Below the pieces are notes generated by a model. That model searched no databases and was not told the DNA's origin. It saw nothing but the letters and a program-made list of their open reading frames with translations. Source: Wandonia haliotis (GTDB lineage: Bacteria > Bacteroidota > Bacteroidia > Flavobacteriales_D > Crocinitomicaceae). From it: a stretch of 64,000 nucleotides of DNA. Where the stretch lies: NCBI RefSeq assembly GCF_039523435.1, contig NZ_BAAAFH010000003.1, positions 992,001-1,056,000 of the forward strand, read 5' to 3'. Position numbers and translations under genes: made by a program. Positions 44,656-52,642 of this stretch are shown here, piece after piece; positions within the stretch are counted from its first letter, which is position 1; each line of letters begins with the position of its first letter.

Positions 44656-44721
44656 GTTTATGAAAGTTAAATGAATAAATAACCTCTCACATCCCGTTTC
44701 GGGAATGTGTTTTCGAGTTTT

Positions 44722-45264
44722 TTAAGCGACTAAACGAGGCGGGGGTACTGGGATTTCAAGCGAAATATCGAAGTAAATTTCCGGAGGTCTGTCAGCAATG
44801 ACCTCATAGTGTGACTGAAACTTTTGAAGCTCCGTAAGTAAGATGTGTAATGGAATATACTCTTTCTCGCAGACAACTTTGAGCTTCGCTGTTCTGGATT
44901 CAGGATCTGTATTTTTTGCAAAGCAGATTGTAGCCAACTGGTTGACGCGTTGATTAAGTGCAGTTTCTTCTCTGTCCCACCAGCAATGGAAAAACAGGGA
45001 GTCATTCTTCTCCTTTCGGTAGACAATATCATACATTTCTCCCCTGTACTCAAATTCTTTTGAGTGTTTCCAGTTTACTTCCCGGTCGATCGTATGCTTT
45101 GAAAACCGAAGTTCGACCAGCTGGTCTACCGGAACTTCGCTCATGAGCTTACGCTTGACTTCCTTACGGATTTGTTTGCGTTCTAACTCAAAATACGTTC
45201 GTAATCCAAGGAAAGGTATGTACAAAACTGCTATAAGCAATATGACTGATATCGTACGCGTCAC
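44722..45264 (-). CDS. Small membrane-anchored protein of unknown function
   Basis: A 180-aa protein not recognised by me. It starts with GTG at 45264 and a single TM helix (ISVILLIAVLYIPFLGLRTY), leaving most of the chain on one side of the membrane, with charged segments (FELERKQIRKEVKRKLMSE). The middle has alternating WKHSKEFEYRGEMYDIVY and DSLFFHCWWDREETALNQRV. It is 67 bp upstream of the M43 protease on the same strand and could share its transcript. No catalytic motif is seen. Confidence 0.72.
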   Translation of the reverse strand: MTRTISVILLIAVLYIPFLGLRTYFELERKQIRKEVKRKLMSEVPVDQLVELRFSKHTIDREVNWKHSKEFEYRGEMYDIVYRKEKNDSLFFHCWWDREETALNQRVNQLATICFAKNTDPESRTAKLKVVCEKEYIPLHILLTELQKFQSHYEVIADRPPEIYFDISLEIPVPPPRLVA

Positions 45265-45501
45265 GGGATAAAATTACGACTTTTTCAGAGTATATGAAGA
45301 ATAGGAGGTGAGTTAAAATCTCAAGTGACTGATATTTATAGTGTTTTGTAGTTGACAGAGTGTGTATTGTATAAAAACAGACTTGTAGGGTATGACTGGT
45401 TGAGCAACAGGAGAATGGAAGTAAGATAGGAAAGGAGTTATTGTATTCAAAAATAGAAGGGATATAGTTTCATTCAAACTTTCTTGTACATTTGTCGTGA
45501 A

Positions 45502-46959
45502 ATGGAGAAGGTAAAAAAGACGCGGATTCTATTCCTGGATATGATGCGGTTTCTTGCATTGTTCATGATGATCCAGGGACATACCGTTTATGCGATGATC
45601 GATAAAGAGATCCGCGAGGGGGATTCGTTGGGAATTCATACCTGGACCTTTTTCAGGGGATACACTGCACCTTTCTTTATGGTAATAGCAGGTGGTGTGT
45701 TTACTTTTCTATTGATTCAGGAGAATAATGTGCATGTACGTCACAATATGCGTATCCGGAAAGGAATTACGCGGGTGGTGACTTTGCTTTTCTGGGGCTA
45801 TCTTCTTCGTTTCCCTCTGCAATCCCTGTATGCAAGAATTTCACAGGCACAGGCAGATGTTGCTATGGCAGTTGATGTACTGCATATTATCGGTTTGGGC
45901 TTATTGACGATAATGACCATTTTTTCATTGTCACGGAAGTACATAACAGGACTTATGGTGATTTATTTTACCCTGTTTGTTTCGGTTGCTTATATCAGTC
46001 CGCATATTACTACTGTGAATTACCATAGCCATTCTGAACCTCAACTTTCGGAGCAAAACCTCGGAGTAGTTTTGGTAAACAATACACCTGAGATTGCAGA
46101 TTCCTTGCATTTGATTGACGGCGACGGATTGGTTGTAAAAGAAGTTGTTAAGGGGAGCAAAGCTGAAGCGTTGGGATTGCGATCCGGTGATTTGATTCTG
46201 AGTATCGGTTATCAGGATGTTTGCTCTTTGGAAGAATTACCTGTTATGGAGTCGCGACAAGTGTACGGTAAATATGCTAACCTGAAAGTAATCCGGGGAA
46301 ATACTCTGCTGGATATCGAATGGAACTGGGATAAAAAGGTCAGCCTTTTTCCTAATTTTTTCACACTATGGATCAATTCGGAGAAAACCTTTGCAGGGAA
46401 GAGTTCTCCTTTTCCGACTTTCCCCTGGATTGCCTACTTGCTTTTCGGAGGATTTTTTGGTGCATGGTTAGCACGAATGAATGAAAAAGACAGGCTTCAC
46501 AAATTGATGGACGTAAAATTATTGATTGTGTCAACGATATTACTGGTCTGGTCCGAGATAGGAGATCGTATTGAGATAGATGTATACGGGCGAAGTAATT
46601 TCTGGGGAGACGTTGAGGGAATGGGAGCCAGTCCTAACCTGATTTTGCACCGCATTGGAGTTGTTATTCTGGTTGGATCTGTTTTTGCATTTCTGGCACG
46701 TTTTGTAAAAAAACTCCCCCCATTGATGAACCAGATGAGCCGCAATACGTTATGGTTGTATATAGGTCACCTGGTGATTCTTTACTGGATTCGACCCGTA
46801 TTGTACAGGGGTCGGTTTGATGTAGGAGGAACCCTGATTTGCGTAGCTGTTATGTTTGCTTTAATGATAGCCCAGACAAAAATAATTGAAGCAAAATCGA
46901 AAAAAGGTTCCTGGAAATTGTATCTTTTAGGAGTAGTAAATAACTTTAAAAGAGGGTAG
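45502..46959 (+). CDS. HGSNAT/DUF1624-like membrane acyltransferase with inserted PDZ domain
   Basis: A 485-aa polytopic membrane protein from the ATG at 45502 (a TTG at 45484 is the only earlier option). The N-terminal part (RILFLDMMRFLALFMMIQGH, FFRGYTAPFFMVIAGGVFTF) matches the DUF1624/heparan-glucosaminide acetyltransferase-like family, with TM helices to about residue 168. Residues about 187-277 form a PDZ domain (LGVVLVNN, GLVVKEVVKGSKAEALGLRS, GDLILSIGYQDV). TM helices resume at about 310. The acyl donor and acceptor are unknown. The insertion suggests the loop binds a protein or peptide. TACATTTG at 45487 resembles a -10 box. Confidence 0.8.
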   Translation: MEKVKKTRILFLDMMRFLALFMMIQGHTVYAMIDKEIREGDSLGIHTWTFFRGYTAPFFMVIAGGVFTFLLIQENNVHVRHNMRIRKGITRVVTLLFWGYLLRFPLQSLYARISQAQADVAMAVDVLHIIGLGLLTIMTIFSLSRKYITGLMVIYFTLFVSVAYISPHITTVNYHSHSEPQLSEQNLGVVLVNNTPEIADSLHLIDGDGLVVKEVVKGSKAEALGLRSGDLILSIGYQDVCSLEELPVMESRQVYGKYANLKVIRGNTLLDIEWNWDKKVSLFPNFFTLWINSEKTFAGKSSPFPTFPWIAYLLFGGFFGAWLARMNEKDRLHKLMDVKLLIVSTILLVWSEIGDRIEIDVYGRSNFWGDVEGMGASPNLILHRIGVVILVGSVFAFLARFVKKLPPLMNQMSRNTLWLYIGHLVILYWIRPVLYRGRFDVGGTLICVAVMFALMIAQTKIIEAKSKKGSWKLYLLGVVNNFKRG

Positions 46960-46963
46960 GAGT

Positions 46964-47281
46964 ATGAAAAAGATAATTGGAATTGTGCTGGTGATGGTAA
47001 CTGTTTCGGCATGTGGGGTGAAGTTATTGATGCCTTCAGAACAGGATGTGACAAGGGTTTCAGATAAATTTCCGGGGTACACGCTTTCTGAGCTGAGTCA
47101 GGGGAAAACATTGTACGAGGAGAATTGTAAAAAGTGCCATGGATTAAAAGCTCCGGAAAAACTTTCAGAAGAAAAATGGAGAAAAATCGTTCCTCCGATG
47201 GCTAAAAAAGCCAAGATTTCTGCCGGAGAAGAAGAACTTATCCTGAAATACCTGATTACAATGTCAGGAGCTCAACGCTAA
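46964..47281 (+). CDS. Monohaem cytochrome c lipoprotein
   Basis: A 105-aa small electron carrier. The lipobox VSAC places a lipidated Cys17 at the N-terminus, and the haem site is C55-K-K-C58-H59 (ENCKKCHGL). A likely distal methionine lies in PPMAKKAKISAGEEELI. It starts 4 bp after the acyltransferase stop, so the two share an operon. The 3' end overlaps the convergent ddl stop by 4 bp. The electron partner is unknown. Confidence 0.87.
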   Translation: MKKIIGIVLVMVTVSACGVKLLMPSEQDVTRVSDKFPGYTLSELSQGKTLYEENCKKCHGLKAPEKLSEEKWRKIVPPMAKKAKISAGEEELILKYLITMSGAQR

Positions 47282-48255
47282 TACCATTGTGGGTATTCGG
47301 CTCGAAGAATTCTGTCAAAACATGAACGAATTGTAATACCGGCACAAGCAAGTTGCTGAGGAACAAGACTTGCTTCCGAAAAACCGGGAGTGGTATTTAC
47401 TTCCACTAAATGAGGAATTCCGTCAACAATAATGTAATCAACCCGTGCCAGAGAGCGCAGACGTAAGGTAGCGTAAATTTTTTCCGTAAAAGCCTGCACC
47501 ATCGTTAATTCCTGCTCATTGATGCGTGCAGGTGTTATTTCCTGGGATTTTCCTTCGTATTTGGCAGCGAAATCAAAATAATCGCCTTCGGCTACAATTT
47601 CTGTCGGAGGCAGTGTGACAATACCATCCGGAGACCGAAAGGCGCCACATGTCACTTCAGTGCCTTTCAAATAACGTTCAACTACCACCGTTTTTCCTTC
47701 CCGGAAGGCGTAATCAAGAGCCGGTTCAAAATCACTTTTTTCTTTGACCATAGTGACACCAAAACTGGAGCCGCTGTCACACGGTTTAACAAAACAGGGG
47801 AGTCCTGTTTGCGAAAGAACATCATCGGTTTCGTGTTCATCGGGTGTAAGATATAACACAGCATCCGCTACCGGGATACCAAAGTTTTTCAGAAACTGAT
47901 TACAGAACCATTTGTCAAACGACAATTCCGACGCAAGCGGATTACTGTTTAAGTAAGGGATGCCTTGCATATCAAGATAAGCCTGAACCTTTCCGTCTTC
48001 GCCGGGGTATCCGTGAATATACACGACAGCAAGGTCAAATTTCAGTCGGGTACCATCAGGTTGCAGAACCGAAAAGTCATTCAGGTCAACGGGAGTTTGC
48101 TTTCCCTGCTCATCCAACCACCAACCTTGTTCATTCAATATAATCCTGTGACAACTATACTCTAAAGGAAAATTAGTAATGATGGTTGTGGCACTTTTCA
48201 AAGAGATGGCGTACTCCGAAGAAAGTCCCCCGCAAATAACAGCAACTTTACGCAT
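47278..48255 (-). CDS. ddl: D-alanine--D-alanine ligase
   Basis: ATP-grasp ligase that makes the D-Ala-D-Ala end of the peptidoglycan stem. It is 325 aa. Visible parts are AVICGGLSSEYAISLKSATT, VVYIHGYPGEDGKVQAYLD, the ATP-grasp FVKPCDSGSSFGVTMV, VERYLKGTEVTCGAF, and the metal/phosphate site LVEVNTTPGFSEASLVPQQL. It stands next to (divergent from) a PASTA-domain gene, and the ddl/PASTA/rluA neighbourhood is recurrent in Bacteroidota. Confidence 0.96.
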   Translation of the reverse strand: MRKVAVICGGLSSEYAISLKSATTIITNFPLEYSCHRIILNEQGWWLDEQGKQTPVDLNDFSVLQPDGTRLKFDLAVVYIHGYPGEDGKVQAYLDMQGIPYLNSNPLASELSFDKWFCNQFLKNFGIPVADAVLYLTPDEHETDDVLSQTGLPCFVKPCDSGSSFGVTMVKEKSDFEPALDYAFREGKTVVVERYLKGTEVTCGAFRSPDGIVTLPPTEIVAEGDYFDFAAKYEGKSQEITPARINEQELTMVQAFTEKIYATLRLRSLARVDYIIVDGIPHLVEVNTTPGFSEASLVPQQLACAGITIRSCFDRILRAEYPQWY

Positions 48256-48469
48256 ATTCTGATGTTCTTTGCGGCTAAGTTACGTATAGTAGTGTTTCCT
48301 TCGAGAAGGACAGGTCAAAGTTATTAGCACTTCTGTTTTAATAATCCGGATTGATAGAGCAGCCGTAAACCGAAAAGAATGGCAGCGTGTTAAAAAACAA
48401 TAAAGTCATCAGGCGGCAGTTTCTTATGATGAATATTTTTTTAGTTTTGTTGGATAATATTCAATATCC

Positions 48470-49261
48470 GTGGGAAGTTTTTTTGTTAAGCTATTCAATT
48501 TCATAAAGAGCAGAACATTTCTGATCAATATAGCTCTTATTATCATTGCTGTTTTGTCCATTATTTTCGGAACATTGTCGTATCTGGATACGTTTACCCG
48601 TTTCGGGCAAAAGATCGAAGTGCCGGATCTGGTAGGAGACAAAGTAAATCTGGAAGAAATTGATGCTTACCTTTCCGGGAAAGAAATTGGATACGAGGTA
48701 CTGGATTCTGTATACCGGACAGATTTACCTCCCGGAACTGTCTTTTTTCAGCAACCGGGCCCCACTTCACAAACCGGAGTGTATGTGAAAGAAGGACGAA
48801 AAGTAAAGCTGAGAGTAGCTACACGTTTCCGAATGGTAGAGATGCCGGCTTTGGCAGGAAAAACTTCTAAACGTTTTGCGGAACAAATACTGGAGAACAG
48901 AGGCTTGATTCCTGTTATCGAATTTCAACCCAGTATAGAAGGGAAAGATCAGGTGTTGGAGCAAAAATACAAAGGGAAAAAAGTAACTCCGGGAGAAAAA
49001 CTGCCAATCGGATCAAAGATTGTATTAGTAGTGTCCAGAGGTCCTAGTGTTCAGACGGTTTCCGTTCCGAATTTAGAAGGGATGACAATATCCGAAGCAA
49101 GAAATCGTTTAGAACAGCAAAACCTTTCTCTGTATGTCTTGTGTCAGACCTGTCCTGATGAGGCGAGTAAAGAGAAAGCAGTTGTTGTCCGCCAGATGCC
49201 GGATGCTTCGGGAGAATCAGTTATTTCTGCCGGAGGTACGGTTACAGTTTGGGCAGAATAA
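48470..49261 (+). CDS. Membrane-anchored triple PASTA-domain protein
   Basis: A 263-aa protein with an N-terminal TM helix (FLINIALIIIAVLSIIFGTL) and three PASTA domains: IEVPDLVGDKVNLEEIDAYL (about 45-110), VEMPALAGKTSKRFAEQILE (about 120-190), VSVPNLEGMTISEARNRLEQ (about 195-262). PASTA domains bind peptidoglycan fragments, but there is no kinase or transpeptidase domain here. The only usable start is GTG at 48470, because an in-frame TAA lies 15 bp upstream. It leads an operon with a T9SS cargo gene and the rluA-type gene. Confidence 0.92.
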   Translation: MGSFFVKLFNFIKSRTFLINIALIIIAVLSIIFGTLSYLDTFTRFGQKIEVPDLVGDKVNLEEIDAYLSGKEIGYEVLDSVYRTDLPPGTVFFQQPGPTSQTGVYVKEGRKVKLRVATRFRMVEMPALAGKTSKRFAEQILENRGLIPVIEFQPSIEGKDQVLEQKYKGKKVTPGEKLPIGSKIVLVVSRGPSVQTVSVPNLEGMTISEARNRLEQQNLSLYVLCQTCPDEASKEKAVVVRQMPDASGESVISAGGTVTVWAE

Positions 49262-49279
49262 TTGTAAATTAGAAAGAAT

Positions 49280-51514
49280 ATGTTGAAAGCAATCTTCCCT
49301 GGATTCTCTGCTATTTTATTTGCTGTAACCTTATCTGCTCAGGTAGAGGTTGTATCACCATTGCTCATGCGGGGTGGTGAAAATACTGTAGCTGTACAAA
49401 AAAATGGACAGGGAGAAACCATACACGGGCAGTTTTTTTACCAGTTGGATACAGTAAGTCTGCCTGTTTTTGATGATTTTTCCACCAATAAATTTCAACC
49501 TTACGAAGCAGAGGCAACAGATCCGAATGTAACGGAAGAATTGTATTACAAAATGTTGGATCTTTCTGATCTTCCATTGCCAATGAATACTACGTTTACG
49601 GATTATCCGACGTATAAGGTAAATGTTAATTCGGGAGCAGGGACGCAGGATACGACCTGGTATACGGCAGAAGATTTTAAATACAACGCATTGGATACCT
49701 ATCCGGTAGATGTGTATGGTACGTATTCAGGCTATCCGCCATATATTATTTTTGATACAATTGATGTTGCAGGGGATCCTGATACGGTTTGGATTGAGAC
49801 AAATTTATACGTTCAGGATACTGCCCGGGTGTATATCGTTTCCGTTACTGATCCGGATTATATCTGGACGGACTATCAGGCGTATTGGAATATGTCCAGA
49901 CCGGTTGATCCCTGGTCGTTGGGAGTGGCAACTTTTGACGGTCTGGATGAAAACGGGTTTCCGTATGCAATAAATACAGCCTATTCGGATTATGCAGATC
50001 ACCTTACTTCAAAAGTGATTGATTTGAATTATCCTCCTAATGATAGTATTTACTTTAGTTTTCTCTATCAGGCAGGAGGTTTTGGAGATATGCCGGAGGA
50101 GGGCGACTCACTGATCTTGCAATTCTTTAACGTGGATGACCAAGTGTGGGAAAACGTCTGGGGAACGCATGGAATTCCGCTTAGTGATTTTAAATTAGTG
50201 CATTTCCCGGTCGTACAAAGTAAGTTTTTGCAAAATGGGTTTCGCTTCCGTTTCAGAAATTATGGAGGTTTGTCAGGGGATTTGGACAACTGGCATGTGG
50301 ATTATGTAAACCTGAGACGACTTTCAGGGTATCAGGATACACTGGTTTCAGATTTTGCAATCGTTTATCCGGTGAATACATTATTGAAAGAGTATACAGC
50401 TGTTCCCTGGAAACATTTTAGAAACAACCCTTCGGGGAGGATGTCAGATGACCTGAGGTTGGTTGTGCGTAACGGATCAAATCTTCCTGAGAATAATCCT
50501 CCTGGTAATCTTCGTGTGTATTATGAGGAAGTTTTGGAGCATACCTATACATTTCCGGGGCAGACCTTGTCAAATGGTGATTTGAACTACGAACCGAGAA
50601 CTACGTATTATTCCTACCACGATTTGGGGACAACATACCAGTTCTCGACAGGTATGGTAAATGATACAATGGTAGCATTTGATCATGAGTTTACCGCTAC
50701 AGCTCCGTTTGCCCAGTTGACCAATGCTAATGATACAACCCGCGGGCAACAAGTATTTGCGAATTATTATGCTTACGATGACGGATCGGCTGAATTAGCT
50801 TATGGGATTAATGGGGAACAGGCGCGTCTTGCGGTTCAGTTTACGAGTTGGGAGCCGGACTCCTTAGTTGCTGTCCAGATGCATTTTGTACCTACAGTAC
50901 TGGATCATTCGGATAAGATCTTTCTTCTGACAGTATGGGGTGATAATAACGGGCGTCCGGGGAATGTCTTGTATCAGGATGATTTCTTTTTTCCAAGCAT
51001 GCCGGAGTATATGCACGATCGGAATTTATTCTGGAATTACTATTTTAGAGATAATATAAGAATTCCTGTTTCAGGCGTTTTTTACGTGGGATGGAGACAG
51101 ATTGAACAGGACGCACTAAATGTAGGATTGGATAAGAATACAAACAGTCAGCAGAAGGTATTTTATTCCATAAATGGAGAGATTTCATGGCTTAATTCGT
51201 CCTATTCCGGCTCTTTGATGATTCGTCCGGTAGTTTCTTCAAAGATGAATTATCAGTTGAGCACAGACGAACTGATGAAAGAAGAATCTACAGAAGATTT
51301 GGTTGTTTACCCGAATCCATTCAATAATGTAATTAACCTCTCGGAGCCGGGAGAAGGAACCGTAGAGTTATTTACTCTGGATGGGAGAAAAGTACTAGAG
51401 TCTGAGTGGCAGACTGAAATTCGAACAGATACAGTTCAAACCGGTATGTATATGCTGGTTATCAGAGATAAAAAAGGTGTTGTGGTGAACACGCATAAAA
51501 TCACCAAATTATGA
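49280..51514 (+). CDS. T9SS-sorted secreted protein (type A sorting domain)
   Basis: A 744-aa exported protein with signal peptide (FPGFSAILFAVTLSAQ). It has long beta-rich stretches with many Asp and Tyr (YVQDTARVYIVSVTDPDYIW, NDSIYFSFLYQAGGFGDMPE, YYAYDDGSAELAYGINGEQA), the last typical of large Bacteroidota surface proteins. The tail is a type A sorting domain (VVYPNPFNNVINLSEPGEG, ELFTLDGRKVLESEW). No enzyme domain is recognised. Its stop overlaps the ATG of the pseudouridine synthase gene (ATGA), so it is co-transcribed with genes of a different process. Confidence 0.88.
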   Translation: MLKAIFPGFSAILFAVTLSAQVEVVSPLLMRGGENTVAVQKNGQGETIHGQFFYQLDTVSLPVFDDFSTNKFQPYEAEATDPNVTEELYYKMLDLSDLPLPMNTTFTDYPTYKVNVNSGAGTQDTTWYTAEDFKYNALDTYPVDVYGTYSGYPPYIIFDTIDVAGDPDTVWIETNLYVQDTARVYIVSVTDPDYIWTDYQAYWNMSRPVDPWSLGVATFDGLDENGFPYAINTAYSDYADHLTSKVIDLNYPPNDSIYFSFLYQAGGFGDMPEEGDSLILQFFNVDDQVWENVWGTHGIPLSDFKLVHFPVVQSKFLQNGFRFRFRNYGGLSGDLDNWHVDYVNLRRLSGYQDTLVSDFAIVYPVNTLLKEYTAVPWKHFRNNPSGRMSDDLRLVVRNGSNLPENNPPGNLRVYYEEVLEHTYTFPGQTLSNGDLNYEPRTTYYSYHDLGTTYQFSTGMVNDTMVAFDHEFTATAPFAQLTNANDTTRGQQVFANYYAYDDGSAELAYGINGEQARLAVQFTSWEPDSLVAVQMHFVPTVLDHSDKIFLLTVWGDNNGRPGNVLYQDDFFFPSMPEYMHDRNLFWNYYFRDNIRIPVSGVFYVGWRQIEQDALNVGLDKNTNSQQKVFYSINGEISWLNSSYSGSLMIRPVVSSKMNYQLSTDELMKEESTEDLVVYPNPFNNVINLSEPGEGTVELFTLDGRKVLESEWQTEIRTDTVQTGMYMLVIRDKKGVVVNTHKITKL

Positions 51515-52554
51515 TAGAGGAAGAGCAGGATTTTCAGGAAAATGAATCAGAAGAGTTGTATGAGCATTATAGCTTTACAGCAGACGGTGGTCAGGAAGTA
51601 GTACGAATTGATAAGTATCTGCTAGACAGGATGCCAAATACCTCCCGAAACAAAATTCAGGTGGCGGCAAAAAACGGGAACGTACTGGTTAATCAAAAGA
51701 CCGTAAAACAAAATTATAAAGTAAAACCGGGAGATGTTGTTTCCATCGTTTTGCCTTATCCGGTAAGAGAGCTGGAGTTGATCCCTCAGGATATTCCGTT
51801 GGATATCCTTTTTGAGGATGATGCACTTATCGTGGTTAATAAGCCGGCTAATATGGTTGTGCATCCCGGATATGGTAACTATACAGGAACCCTGGTAAAC
51901 GCATTGGTCTACCATTTTGATAACCTACCCTCCAGAAAAGATGATTTTTACGGACGTCCGGGACTTGTACATCGGTTGGATAAACACACAACAGGTGTTA
52001 TGGTCGTAGCGAAAACAGAGCAGGCGCTGACGGATCTGGCGAAGCAGTTTTTCGATCGTACAACGGAGCGAAGATACCATGCACTTGTGTGGGGAGATGT
52101 GAAAGAAGAGGAAGGAACCATTACCGGGCATATCGGTCGATCATTGAAAAATCGCAAAATGATGGAGGTATTTCCGGAAGGGGATTATGGGAAGCATGCG
52201 GTAACACATTACAAAGTACTTCGACGATACGGATATGTAACTTTAGTAGAGTGTAAACTGGAGACAGGTAGAACCCATCAGATCCGAACGCATTTTAAGT
52301 ATATAGGTCATCCTTTATTTCATGATCTTGAATACGGAGGAGATAAAATCCTGAAAGGAACAACTTTCACAAAATACAAGCAATTTGTTGAAAATTGTTT
52401 TGAATTATTGCCCGGGCAGGCTCTGCATGCCAAAACACTGGGCTTTACGCATCCTGTTTCAAAACAGTGGATGGCCTTTGATTCCGAACTTCCGGAAGGA
52501 TTTAGCAGAGTTTTAGACAAGTGGGAGACCTACAGTTCATTTAAAATGGAGTAG
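51511..52554 (+). CDS. RluA-family pseudouridine synthase (RluD-like)
   Basis: Modifies uridines to pseudouridine in large-subunit rRNA. It is 347 aa. An N-terminal S4 RNA-binding domain (VRIDKYLLDRMPNTSRNKIQ, VLVNQKTVKQNYKVKPGDVV) precedes the catalytic domain, with PANMVVHPGYGNYTGTLVNA, the catalytic aspartate in GLVHRLDKHTTGVMVVAKTE, and LETGRTHQIRTHFKYIGHP. These match RluD/RluC; which positions it modifies cannot be told from sequence. It overlaps the preceding T9SS gene by 4 bp. Confidence 0.93.
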   Translation: MIEEEQDFQENESEELYEHYSFTADGGQEVVRIDKYLLDRMPNTSRNKIQVAAKNGNVLVNQKTVKQNYKVKPGDVVSIVLPYPVRELELIPQDIPLDILFEDDALIVVNKPANMVVHPGYGNYTGTLVNALVYHFDNLPSRKDDFYGRPGLVHRLDKHTTGVMVVAKTEQALTDLAKQFFDRTTERRYHALVWGDVKEEEGTITGHIGRSLKNRKMMEVFPEGDYGKHAVTHYKVLRRYGYVTLVECKLETGRTHQIRTHFKYIGHPLFHDLEYGGDKILKGTTFTKYKQFVENCFELLPGQALHAKTLGFTHPVSKQWMAFDSELPEGFSRVLDKWETYSSFKME

Positions 52555-52642
52555 GTGTTGCTAACAAAAAAAATAATATTAAGTTTGTAAAATATCAAAA
52601 TTATCCGTTTTTTCGTGACAATTTTGTGTTAAAATACAGTCT

